Below are positions 33,609-41,953 of a stretch of DNA of 64,000 nucleotides, piece after piece. Under the pieces are notes generated by a model. That model worked only from the letters and a program-made list of their open reading frames with translations. It searched no databases and was not told the DNA's origin. The DNA lies in contig CAYTJQ010000007.1 of the NCBI GenBank assembly GCA_964438205.1, positions 1 to 64,000 on the forward strand, given 5' to 3'. Position numbers and translations under genes: made by a program. The DNA is from Pseudohaliea sp964438205 (GTDB lineage: Bacteria; Pseudomonadota; Gammaproteobacteria; Pseudomonadales; Halieaceae). Position 1 is the first letter of the stretch. The number at the start of each line of letters is the position of its first letter.

Positions 33609-35760
33609 GCAGCCGGATCGCCCCCGGCTCCGCCGCCACGCATTCCCCGATCACCGCCGCTTCAAGGCCCGCGGCCTCCAGCACACGCCGTGCATCGGGT
33701 ACCCCCGCGGGCGGCAGGGCCAGGAGCAGGCCGCCGGCGGTCTGCGGGTCGAACAGGAGCTGCTGCCGCACCGGGTCCCCCGTGCCCAGCACCCGGGCAC
33801 CCCAGGCGGCGAGATTGGCCGGGGCCGCCGTGCTGCGCAGCCCGGCGGCGATCGCGGCCTCGGCGCCGGGCAGCACGGGCAGCGCGGCGAGGTCCAGGGT
33901 CGCGCCCAGTTCGTCGCCGAGCATCTCGCAGAGGTGGCCGGCGAGGCCGAAGCCGGTGACGTCCGTGGCCGCACGAGCGCCGCCGGCAAGGGCGGCGTCC
34001 AGGGCAGCGGCCTGGCTCGCGCCCATGCGCGCCAGGGCGCGATCGATATCCCGCCCGTCGGCGGCGAGCTGCATGTGCGCCGCGAACAGCACGCCGACGC
34101 CGAGGGGGCGGGTGAGCAGAAGCACATCGCCCGCCCGGGCGCCGCGCTTGCGCAGCACTTCACCGGCTGCCGCCTCGCCGGTCACCGCAAACCCCAGCTG
34201 CCACTCCGGCCCCTGCAGGCTGTGACCGCCGAGGAGCACGCAGTCCGCCTCTGCAAGGGCCGTCAGCGCGCCGGCGAGGACCTGGCGGAGGTCCCGCGCC
34301 TGCACGCTGGCCGCCGCAAAGGGCAGGGTGATGGCGGCGAGGGCCGCCCGCGGCCGGGCGCCGCTCGCGTACAGGTCGTTGAGGGCGTGCTGGGCGGCAA
34401 TCCTGCCCATGAGCCAGGGGTCGTCGACCAGGCCGCGCAGCGTATCCAGGCTCTGCAGCAGGGTGCCGTTCACGGCGGGCAGCGCCGCGGCGTCCTCCGC
34501 GGCGCCGCCGCCGGGCAGGCAGTGGGCCGGGAAATCCCCGCGCAGGGCCGCCAGCGCCTCGGCGAGCGGGTCGCCGCCGACCTTGGCGCCGCAGCCGCCG
34601 CAGGGCGCCTGGGCCGGGGTGGCGCCGCGGTCAGCGGCCTGCATCCGCGGCAGCTCGCTGAAGCGGCGCATGAAGGAGCGATCGATATGGTCCTTCCAGC
34701 GCCAGACCCAGGCCCCGGTGGCGCTGAAGGGGCCGCGGTCCGCCGTGGCGCGCTGTTCGCCCAGGGACAGGAGCGAGAGGAAACGCTGCTGCGGCCGGTG
34801 CTCGCGCAGGGTGCCGCCGGTGAGACTGGCGCGCAGGTTGTGGGCAAGGGCCGGCCCCTGGCGCACCGCGTACACGCCCGCCTTGGGCCGCGGATGCTCA
34901 ACCTGGGTGGCGATGTCACCGGCGCCGAAGACCCGCTCGTCATCCACGCTGCGCAGCGTGTCGTCGACGGCGAGGAACCCGCGCTCGTCCACGGCGAGCC
35001 CGCTGGCCTTTATCCAGGGCGCGGCCGCCGCCGCCGTGCACCAGTAGAGGCTGTCGAAGGGTTCGCGGCGGCCATCCTCGAGGCTGAGTTCGCCCGCATG
35101 GACCTCCGCCACCCGCGCGCCTTCCTCGAGGGTGACGCCGAGGCGGCCGATCGCATCCCGCGCCGCGGCCCGGGCCGAGCGGTGATAGCCGGGGAGCAAT
35201 TCGCCGCCGCAGTAGAGCAACAGGGACGCCCCGCTGCCGGCCAGGGCATGGGCCATGGCCAGCGCCAGCTCGAGCCCGCCCGCACCGCCGCCGACGACGG
35301 CGATGCGCTGGCCGCGGTGGGTCGCCAGCCCGGCCTGCCAGCGCTGCCAGAATTCCGCCACGGGCTTGACCGGTACCGCGTGCTCGCGGGCGCCGGGCAC
35401 GACGTCCAGGGTAGGCTGGGAGCCGATATCCAGGCTGAGGAGGTCGTAGCCCAGGGGCGGCCGTTCGGCGAAGTGCAGTTCCTGCCGCGCCGGGTCGAGG
35501 GCCGTGACCGTGTCGCGCAGGAAGCGCACCCCGGCCCACTGGCAGAGGCGGGCGAGGTCGATATGCGTGTCCTCGAAGCGGTAGTGCCCGGCGACGAGCC
35601 CCGGGAGCATCCCGGAGTAGGGTGTGTGGCTGGCCGGGGAGACCAGGGTCAGGCGCGCCCCGGGGACCGGGTCCATGGCCAGCATGCGCAGCACCAGCGC
35701 ATGGGCGTGGCCGCCGCCCACGAGGACGAGGTCACGGGTGATTTCCGTCGGCGTCAGCAA
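33595..35760 (-). CDS. selD: Selenide, water dikinase fused to an N-terminal FAD/NAD(P)H oxidoreductase
   Basis: 721 residues in two parts. Residues 1 to about 375 are an NDH-2-like pyridine nucleotide-disulfide oxidoreductase with two dinucleotide motifs (LVGGGHAHA at 13-21 and VVGGGAGG at 155-162) and GAGDIA near 279. From about 380 it is SelD: GGC390-GA-K393 holds the catalytic Cys and Lys (E. coli C17/K20 equivalents), followed by the ATP-binding AIRS domains. SelD makes selenophosphate from selenide and ATP. The fusion, known in several bacteria, could reduce a selenium precursor and pass it on. It uses Cys, not Sec. The gene starts 20 bases after mnmH, in the same operon. Confidence 0.94.
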   Translation of the reverse strand: MLTPTEITRDLVLVGGGHAHALVLRMLAMDPVPGARLTLVSPASHTPYSGMLPGLVAGHYRFEDTHIDLARLCQWAGVRFLRDTVTALDPARQELHFAERPPLGYDLLSLDIGSQPTLDVVPGAREHAVPVKPVAEFWQRWQAGLATHRGQRIAVVGGGAGGLELALAMAHALAGSGASLLLYCGGELLPGYHRSARAAARDAIGRLGVTLEEGARVAEVHAGELSLEDGRREPFDSLYWCTAAAAAPWIKASGLAVDERGFLAVDDTLRSVDDERVFGAGDIATQVEHPRPKAGVYAVRQGPALAHNLRASLTGGTLREHRPQQRFLSLLSLGEQRATADRGPFSATGAWVWRWKDHIDRSFMRRFSELPRMQAADRGATPAQAPCGGCGAKVGGDPLAEALAALRGDFPAHCLPGGGAAEDAAALPAVNGTLLQSLDTLRGLVDDPWLMGRIAAQHALNDLYASGARPRAALAAITLPFAAASVQARDLRQVLAGALTALAEADCVLLGGHSLQGPEWQLGFAVTGEAAAGEVLRKRGARAGDVLLLTRPLGVGVLFAAHMQLAADGRDIDRALARMGASQAAALDAALAGGARAATDVTGFGLAGHLCEMLGDELGATLDLAALPVLPGAEAAIAAGLRSTAAPANLAAWGARVLGTGDPVRQQLLFDPQTAGGLLLALPPAGVPDARRVLEAAGLEAAVIGECVAAEPGAIRLLSAS

Positions 35761-35780
35761 GCTCTGGTTCCTCTTCGCTG

Positions 35781-36887
35781 TTAGTCGCGCGTCTCTTCCT
35801 GCGTCGCGGCCCAGGCCGCGAGCTCCTCCCGCCGCCCGCGGGCGAGCACCGGGCCGTCGCGCTGCGCGGCCTGGTAGTCGTACATGGGATCGTAATACTC
35901 GTGGAGCAGGCGGGCGATCCAGGCCCGGTGCCCATCCACCCCCTCACCCCGCGCCTGGGCCGCAAAGGCGTCGTCCATCAGCGCACTGACAGCCTGGTAA
36001 CGCTCCCCGCCGAGGCGCCTTCGGGCGCGGGCAAGGTCACCCTGGAGCCGGTCCCGGTGCCGTGCCGGTCCGTCATCGCCAGCGGCCGCGCGGAAGCGCT
36101 CGCCGAGGTCGATCACGTAGTCCTCGAGCACGACCTCCACACGGTCGGCAAGGGGGTGGTCCAGCTCGATGCGCGGGGCCGCAGCCATGCGCTCGCGCAG
36201 TTCAGGGGGGAGGTAGAGGCGGCCGATGTTGCGGCCCTCGTCCTCGATATAGACCGTCCGTCGCGCGCCCTGCGCATGGCGCAGCAGGGCGATGGCCAGC
36301 GCATTCTCGAAATCGATCTGTGTCGGCTGCGGCTCGAGCAGCCGGCCGAAGGTGGAGCCGCGGTGCCGCGCCAGCCCCTCGAGGTCCACGCTGCGCGGCA
36401 GCCGGGGCAGGAGACGGGTCTTGCCGCTGCCGGTGCGGCCGGAGACCAGCACGATATCCAGGCCGGCGATGCTTCCCGGAAGACTGTCGATAAGGAAGCG
36501 CCGCAGCGCCTTGTAACCCCCGGTGACCCGCGGGTAGGCAATGCCCGCCCAGGCCAGCCAGCGCTGCACGATCTGTGAGCGCAGCCCGCCGCGGAAACAA
36601 TAAAGATAGCCGTCCGGGTGCGCCCGGGCAAATTCCGCCCACGCCGCGAGGCGCCGCTCGCGCACTTCCCCGGCCACCAGTTCGTGGCCGAGGGCGATGG
36701 CCGCCGCCTGGCCGCGCTGCTTGTAGCAGGTGCCGACGGCCGCCCGCTCGTCGTCGGTCATGAGCGGCAGGTTGCGGGCGCCGGGGAAGGCGCCGCGCTC
36801 GAACTCTGCCGGCGCCCGGGTGTCCAGCAGCGGCACGTCCGCCAGGAACAGGGCCCGGTAGTCGTCCGTGTCCGCGCGGGCGCCCAA
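35781..36887 (-). CDS. mnmH: tRNA 2-selenouridine synthase
   Basis: 368 residues, the usual length for MnmH/SelU/YbbB. An N-terminal rhodanese domain carries the catalytic C97 in YCFRGGLRSQ (same number as in E. coli), and a C-terminal P-loop domain has VSGRTGSGKTRLL (about 147-159). The enzyme geranylates and then selenates 2-thiouridine at tRNA wobble position 34 with selenophosphate, which the next gene provides. Start TTG 36887 with GGAG about 10 bases upstream; its start lies 6 bases after the rdgC stop. With no selA/selB/selC in the window, tRNA modification is the visible use for selenium here. Confidence 0.95.
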   Translation of the reverse strand: MGARADTDDYRALFLADVPLLDTRAPAEFERGAFPGARNLPLMTDDERAAVGTCYKQRGQAAAIALGHELVAGEVRERRLAAWAEFARAHPDGYLYCFRGGLRSQIVQRWLAWAGIAYPRVTGGYKALRRFLIDSLPGSIAGLDIVLVSGRTGSGKTRLLPRLPRSVDLEGLARHRGSTFGRLLEPQPTQIDFENALAIALLRHAQGARRTVYIEDEGRNIGRLYLPPELRERMAAAPRIELDHPLADRVEVVLEDYVIDLGERFRAAAGDDGPARHRDRLQGDLARARRRLGGERYQAVSALMDDAFAAQARGEGVDGHRAWIARLLHEYYDPMYDYQAAQRDGPVLARGRREELAAWAATQEETRD

Positions 36888-36893
36888 GGACGG

Positions 36894-37799
36894 CTACTCC
36901 GCGAGCCCGCCAAAGGCGGCAAGCACCGCCTCGAACAGCTCCACGACCGCTTCGGCCATGAGGACGAAGTCCGCGTCCAGGCGGGCGAGGGCATCCTCCG
37001 GCGGCAGGTCCTCGTTCTCCTTGAGCAGCGCCTCGGCAAACTTCAACCGCCGCAGGCACAGGTCGTCGCCGAGCACGAAGGCCACGCGCTCGTCGTGGCG
37101 CAGGGCCAGCCGGGAGACCTGTCTTCCTGCGTGCAGGTGACTGTCCACTTCCTCGCTGAACAGGTCAAGACCGCGGCAGCGCACCACGCCGCCGTCCTCG
37201 CCGGGTTCGCGCAGCTCGCATTCCCCGGCCGCGTCGAAGCCCGCCGGCAGATCGCGGTCGAGCAACCACCGGGTCATGCAGGCCTGCGGCGAGTGCTGCA
37301 CGTCGGGCAGCAGCACCGGGAAGGTGCCGATGCTGTCGCGCAGCAGGTTGAGGAGTTCCTCGGCCCGCGTCGCGCTCGCCGCATCGACGTAGATCCAGCC
37401 GCCGGCCGGATCGATGAAGGCGTACAGGAACGTGTTGCGGGTGAACGCCCGGGGCAGGCAATCCTGGACGATCTCGTCCTTCAGGCCCAGGCGTTCCTTA
37501 CGGTACACCTTGCGCCCTTCTTTTTCCTCGATGGCCGCCACGCGCTCGGCCAGCGCTTCGCGAACGACCGTGCCCGGCAGCAGCCGCTCTTCCCGCCGCA
37601 GGCGCAGCAGGAGGCGGCCGCCGGCGGCATGCACGAGCGGCCCGTCCTCGACGCCGAGCGGCGACGACCAGCCCAGGGACAGCGGCTGGCTCGGGGCACA
37701 GGCACGAAAGGTCTTGCTGGCCAGCTGCTCCTCGAGCTGCTCGGCAGTGAGGCTGAAGGGCTGGGTCAGGCGGTAGGCGCGCAGGTTGCGAAACCACAT
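36894..37799 (-). CDS. rdgC: Recombination-associated protein RdgC
   Basis: 301 residues against 303 in E. coli. ATG 37799 begins MWFRNLRAYRLTQPF, the family start; SPLG, GLKDEIVQDCLPRAF and ADFVLMAE regions follow the RdgC pattern. RdgC forms a ring around DNA and restrains RecA filament formation (established). First gene of rdgC-mnmH-selD, with only 6 bases to mnmH; the coupling to selenium genes is unusual. Divergent from gloA with 114 bases between. Confidence 0.95.
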   Translation of the reverse strand: MWFRNLRAYRLTQPFSLTAEQLEEQLASKTFRACAPSQPLSLGWSSPLGVEDGPLVHAAGGRLLLRLRREERLLPGTVVREALAERVAAIEEKEGRKVYRKERLGLKDEIVQDCLPRAFTRNTFLYAFIDPAGGWIYVDAASATRAEELLNLLRDSIGTFPVLLPDVQHSPQACMTRWLLDRDLPAGFDAAGECELREPGEDGGVVRCRGLDLFSEEVDSHLHAGRQVSRLALRHDERVAFVLGDDLCLRRLKFAEALLKENEDLPPEDALARLDADFVLMAEAVVELFEAVLAAFGGLAE

Positions 37800-37913
37800 G
37801 GGCGGTACATCTCCGGCAAAGCGCGGCATTGTACCCGAGGGCAGGCCGCGCTTGCCCCCCCGCCGGCAGCTTCCTACCATGCAGCATCAAGCCTGCACAA
37901 CGGGAGCAACGCC

Positions 37914-38354
37914 GTGAAATACCTGCATACCATGGTCCGGGTCCGCGACCTCGACCAGAGCCTGGACTTCTACTGCAACAAGCTGGGCCTCGCGGAAGTG
38001 CATCGCATGGAGAGCGAGCAGGGGCGCTTCACGCTGGTTTACCTGGCGGCGCCCGGGGACGTGGAGGCGGCGAAGGCGGGGCAGAGCCCGCTGCTGGAGC
38101 TCACCTGGAACTGGGACCCGGAAGCCTACTCGGGCGGGCGCAACTTCGGCCACCTCGCCTACCGGGTAGAGGACATCTACGCGCTCTGCGAAGCGCTGCA
38201 GGCGGCGGGGGTGACCATCAACCGCCCGCCGCGGGACGGGCACATGGCGTTCGTGCGCTCGCCGGACGGCATCTCCATCGAGCTGCTGCAGGCCGGTGGC
38301 GCGCTGGAACCGAAAGAGCCCTGGGCCTCCATGGAAAACACCGGTACCTGGTAG
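37914..38354 (+). CDS. gloA: Lactoylglutathione lyase (glyoxalase I)-like
   Basis: 146-residue vicinal-oxygen-chelate protein. It has metal ligands in the usual places: His in YLHTMVRV, Glu in LLELTWNW, His in FGHLAYRV and Glu in ISIELLQ; VRDLDQSLDFYCNKLGL is the GloA signature. It isomerises the glutathione hemithioacetal of methylglyoxal to lactoylglutathione. Start GTG 37914 with GGGAG 7 bases upstream. The following phosphatase gene starts 24 bases later on the same strand but is not functionally related in an obvious way. Confidence 0.92.
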   Translation: MKYLHTMVRVRDLDQSLDFYCNKLGLAEVHRMESEQGRFTLVYLAAPGDVEAAKAGQSPLLELTWNWDPEAYSGGRNFGHLAYRVEDIYALCEALQAAGVTINRPPRDGHMAFVRSPDGISIELLQAGGALEPKEPWASMENTGTW

Positions 38355-38378
38355 CGCCGCAGCGCGGCGCGCACGATC

Positions 38379-40736
38379 GTGCGCCAGTCCCTTGCCGCCC
38401 GGCTCACCGTCCCGCTGACGCTGAGCGCGGGGCTGATCATCGCTCTCGGGCTGCTGGTCGACTACCGGCTGTCGCGGGCGGGGATCATCGAGCAGCTCGA
38501 GGACAGCGCGCGCAGCTCGCTCGCCAACGCGCGCTCACTCATCGATAGCATGGCCGAGGGGGTGGAAGCACCGGTGCGGGTGCTCGCGGACCTGGCGGCG
38601 CGGGACCCGGGCGATGCGGGCGGGCTCGAGCTCGCGCTCGAGGCACTGGTCGAGGGCAACCGCCACATTTTTGGGGCCGCCCTCGCCGTCAACCCCGAGC
38701 TGGTACAAGATCCCGCGGGCTATGCCCCCTTCGTGTTCCGCCGCGGCGAGCGCATCGCGCACACGACGCTCGCCGGCGGGCCCCAGCCCTACTGGAAACG
38801 GGACTGGTTCCGCGCGGCGGCCGAGGCCGGGGAGCCGCTCTGGGTCGAGCCCTACTATGACGCGGGCGGCGGGGAAGTGCTCATGACGACGTTCTCCGTG
38901 CCGGTCTTCGACGCGACCGGGCCCGGGCGCCGCTTCCTCGGCGTCATCACGGCGGACATCGCCCTGGCGGAGTTCCGCCGCCACCTCACGGGCGTGGACC
39001 TCGGCGAACACGGCTTCGGTTTCGTGCTCAGCGGCGACGGGACGATCCTCGGCGCGCCGCGGGCAGAGCTCGCCGTGCGGCCCGTCGCGACGGTGCTGGA
39101 ACCCCTGGACGGTCGCCGCTGGGATGCCCTGCTGGGGGAGGCGGCAGACGGCGTGCCCGTCGCCGCGCCGGTGCGCTGCCCGGGTTTCGACGCACGCTGC
39201 ACGGTGCAGCTGCGTCGCATCGAGCCCACGGGGTGGTTCATCGGTGCCGTCTATTCCGAGGCGGAAGTCCTGAAGCCCCTGCGCGACTACGAGACGCGGG
39301 TGATCACCGTGGGCGTGGCCATGCTGGTGCTCATCGTTCTCACGGCGACAGTGGTGACCCGCCGCCTGGTCGCGCCGATCCAGGCGCTGGCGCGGGCCAG
39401 CGGCGCCATCGCCCGGGGGCACCTGGGCGTGGAGCTGCCGCCGGTACGCAGTGACGACGAGATCGGGCAGCTCGTGCGCGCCTTCGACGCCATGCGCCGC
39501 GACCTCGGCGACTATATCGACGACCTCGCGGTGGCCACCGCGAGCCGCAGCCGCATCGAGGGCGAGCTCGCGGCGGCGCGGGATATCCAGCTCTCCATGC
39601 TGCCGCAGCGGGGCAGCGCCACGCTGCGCCGGGGACAGATCGCCCTCTGGGCCGCCGTGCGCCCGGCCCGCAGCGTGGGCGGCGACCTCTACTCGTTCCA
39701 CCTACAGGGCGACAAGCTGCTCTTCGCCGTCGGCGATGTGTCCGACAAGGGCGTGCCCGCGGCGCTGTTCATGGCGCGAGCCATCAGCCTCATCCAGCAG
39801 TGGGAGGTCCAGCCGGGCGCCGTGCCGCCGGCCATCGCGCTGCACCAGTTGAACGCCGTGCTGCTCGCGGATAACGACAACTGCATGTTCCTGACGCTGT
39901 GCCTCGGGGTGCTGGATACCCGGACCCTGGACCTCGAGATCGCCCTCGCCGGCCACGCGCCGCCCCTCTGCATCGACGACCGCGGCGCAGAGTCCCTGGC
40001 GATCCCGGGCGGCCCGGCGCTGGGCCTCAATCCGGATGCGCGCTTCCAGGGCCAGGCGATGCGCCTCGCCCCGGGCGAGCGTCTCGCCCTGTACACCGAC
40101 GGCCTCGACGAGGCCTTCAACCCCGCGGGCGCCATGCTCGGCAGCGAGGCCCTGGCACGGATCTTCGCCGAGCGTGCGCCCGAGCCGCCCCCGCGCGCCG
40201 GCGAAGGTGCCATTGCCGCCGTGGATGCCTTCGCGGACGGCACCCCGCAGGCCGATGACATGACGCTCATGCTCATCGATGCGCGCCCCCGGGGCGAACG
40301 CACGGGTACACGGCTCGCGGCGGGGCCGGGCCTGGCGGCGGCCGGCCTCGGCTGGCTGCAGGCGCAGCCGCTGCTGGCGGCGCTCGGGGAGGACTGCGCC
40401 CGGGATCTCACCGTCGCCCTGGAGGAGCTGCTCACCAATCTCGAGAAGTACGCCGAACTGGCCGCCGGGTCCGAGGTGAGCATCACCCTCGAGGTCCGGC
40501 GCGACGAGGCCGTGCTCACGCTCCGCGACCCGGGCCAGCCCTTCAATCCCCTCGAGGAGGCGCGCCGCGCGCGCCTCGGCGTACCGAGCGAGCGTGCCGA
40601 GATCGGCGGCCTTGGGCTACACTTGCTCTCGGGGCTGACCGATGAACAGCACTACAGCCGCGACCAGGCGGAGAACGTGCTGACCTTGGTTCGCTATCGC
40701 GAACTTTTCCACGGCGGGCAAAGGCAATGGAACTGA
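38379..40736 (+). CDS. RsbU-type PP2C phosphatase with sensor, HAMP and fused anti-sigma-like kinase domain
   Basis: 785 residues: TM1 (about 10-28), periplasmic dCache sensor (WKRDWF and WVEPYYD), TM2 (about 306-326), HAMP, a PP2C/SpoIIE phosphatase (RPARSVGGDLYSFHL, GDVSDKGVPAALFMA, ADDMTLMLI), and a C-terminal HATPase_c domain with N-box LEELLTNLEKY and GGLGLHLL. It therefore holds both the phosphatase and an RsbW/SpoIIAB-like kinase for the STAS protein encoded next, with which it overlaps by 10 bases. Partner-switching output (sigma factor, cyclase or other) is not visible. Start GTG 38379. Confidence 0.92.
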   Translation: MRQSLAARLTVPLTLSAGLIIALGLLVDYRLSRAGIIEQLEDSARSSLANARSLIDSMAEGVEAPVRVLADLAARDPGDAGGLELALEALVEGNRHIFGAALAVNPELVQDPAGYAPFVFRRGERIAHTTLAGGPQPYWKRDWFRAAAEAGEPLWVEPYYDAGGGEVLMTTFSVPVFDATGPGRRFLGVITADIALAEFRRHLTGVDLGEHGFGFVLSGDGTILGAPRAELAVRPVATVLEPLDGRRWDALLGEAADGVPVAAPVRCPGFDARCTVQLRRIEPTGWFIGAVYSEAEVLKPLRDYETRVITVGVAMLVLIVLTATVVTRRLVAPIQALARASGAIARGHLGVELPPVRSDDEIGQLVRAFDAMRRDLGDYIDDLAVATASRSRIEGELAAARDIQLSMLPQRGSATLRRGQIALWAAVRPARSVGGDLYSFHLQGDKLLFAVGDVSDKGVPAALFMARAISLIQQWEVQPGAVPPAIALHQLNAVLLADNDNCMFLTLCLGVLDTRTLDLEIALAGHAPPLCIDDRGAESLAIPGGPALGLNPDARFQGQAMRLAPGERLALYTDGLDEAFNPAGAMLGSEALARIFAERAPEPPPRAGEGAIAAVDAFADGTPQADDMTLMLIDARPRGERTGTRLAAGPGLAAAGLGWLQAQPLLAALGEDCARDLTVALEELLTNLEKYAELAAGSEVSITLEVRRDEAVLTLRDPGQPFNPLEEARRARLGVPSERAEIGGLGLHLLSGLTDEQHYSRDQAENVLTLVRYRELFHGGQRQWN

Positions 40737-41110
40737 CCACCTCGGCCACGATCGATGCCGACAAGGACATGGCCCGCGTAGTCATGGCCGGCGCCCTCAA
40801 TACGGAAACGGCGCCCGGCTTCGAGGACTCCCTCGGAGGGATCATCGCCGAGGGCCCGCACCTCGTGGTGCTGGACATGGCGGACCTGGACTACATCTCC
40901 TCCGCCGGGCTGCGGGTGATCTTCAAGGCCGCCAAGCAGCTCAAGGCCGAAGGGCGCAGCCTCTGTGTGGCCAACCGGCAGGCCCAGATCGCCAAGGTTT
41001 TCGAGATCCTCCAGGCACTGCCTGACATGCGGGTCTTTGCCAACGACCGGGAACTGGACGAGTACCTCGACGCCATGCAGACGCGGGTCCGCGACGGCGC
41101 GGCCGACTAG
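40727..41110 (+). CDS. STAS-domain anti-sigma-factor antagonist (RsbV/SpoIIAA-like)
   Basis: 127 residues, single STAS domain. The phospho-switch serine is S58 in LDYISSAGLR (family motif DSSGL; the preceding Asp is replaced by Ile). Target of the kinase and phosphatase domains of the upstream protein. Stop TAG (41108-41110) shares the bases CTAG with the stop of the convergent glutamine amidotransferase gene, so the two coding regions overlap by 4 bases. Confidence 0.93.
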   Translation: MELTTSATIDADKDMARVVMAGALNTETAPGFEDSLGGIIAEGPHLVVLDMADLDYISSAGLRVIFKAAKQLKAEGRSLCVANRQAQIAKVFEILQALPDMRVFANDRELDEYLDAMQTRVRDGAAD

Positions 41111-41835
41111 GCGCCCCCGGAACCCCGGGCGGCGGCACGCGCCAGGAAGGCGAGAATCCAGCGGCCGATACGCTCGCGCTCCGGCGCCTCCGCCAGGGAG
41201 GCCATGCCCGCCTCGTAGACGTCCTTGCCGATGATGTCGCGGCGGAAGTTCATGATGGCCTCCGCGTAGCCGGGCACGAACTCGGGGTGCCCCTGGAATG
41301 TGACTATGTGCTCACCAATCTGGCAGACCGCATTTTCGCAGAAGTCGCTGCCGGCCAGCACCGCGGTGCCGGGCGCGGGCCGCTCGACCTGGTCCTGGTG
41401 GCTCACCAGCACGCGGAAGCTGCGGTCTCCGCCATCGAACCAGGCGGGCTCCGCCCGGAAGGCGTGCCGGTGCAGCCCCACGCCCCAGCCCTTCGCCGAC
41501 TTGCGCACCTCCCCACCGAGCGCCTGCGCGACGGCCTGGTGGCCGAAGCAGATGCCCACCAGCGGCTTGCCGGCATCGTGGAGCTCGCGGATGAAGGCGA
41601 GGAGGCGGTGGATCCAGGGCAGGTCCTCGTAGACGCTGAACTTGCTGCCGGTGACCAGCCAGGCATCGGCGTCGTCCACGCCGGCCGGGAACTCCCCGGC
41701 CTCCACGTGCCAGGTCGCGAAGGAGAGCGACGGGTCGAGGCTGCCGAGCAGCGCCTCGAACATGTCCGGGTATTCGCCGTAGGTGGCCGCCCACTCGGGG
41801 CGGACCGTGTCGGTGCGCAGGATGCCCAGCTTCAT
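41107..41835 (-). CDS. Class I glutamine amidotransferase-like protein
   Basis: 242 residues with the full class I triad: nucleophile C96 in GICFGHQAVAQALGG and H183/E185 in FQGHPEFVPGY. It stands alone without a synthetase partner, as in the GMP-synthase-like/gamma-glutamyl hydrolase group (YfeJ-, PuuD- or GatD-like), so it may release ammonia or cleave gamma-glutamyl compounds. ATG 41835 (MKLGILRTD) is the family start; a longer in-frame extension upstream is not needed. Divergent from the octahaem cytochrome with 118 bases between. Confidence 0.87.
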   Translation of the reverse strand: MKLGILRTDTVRPEWAATYGEYPDMFEALLGSLDPSLSFATWHVEAGEFPAGVDDADAWLVTGSKFSVYEDLPWIHRLLAFIRELHDAGKPLVGICFGHQAVAQALGGEVRKSAKGWGVGLHRHAFRAEPAWFDGGDRSFRVLVSHQDQVERPAPGTAVLAGSDFCENAVCQIGEHIVTFQGHPEFVPGYAEAIMNFRRDIIGKDVYEAGMASLAEAPERERIGRWILAFLARAAARGSGGA

Positions 41836-41953
41836 GGTGCTGTCGTCTCCGGTAGCAGCTACGGGGCCCGGGCCTCGGGTCCCCGGAAGAGGGCATGGTA
41901 GGAAGGAGCCCCCGGGCTGTCCATAACACCCCGGCGGTGGCCCTTGCGCTACT

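Noticed and set aside
33457..35784. 775-codon open frame antisense to selD
   Set aside because: Shadow of the SelD fusion, with no domain pattern.
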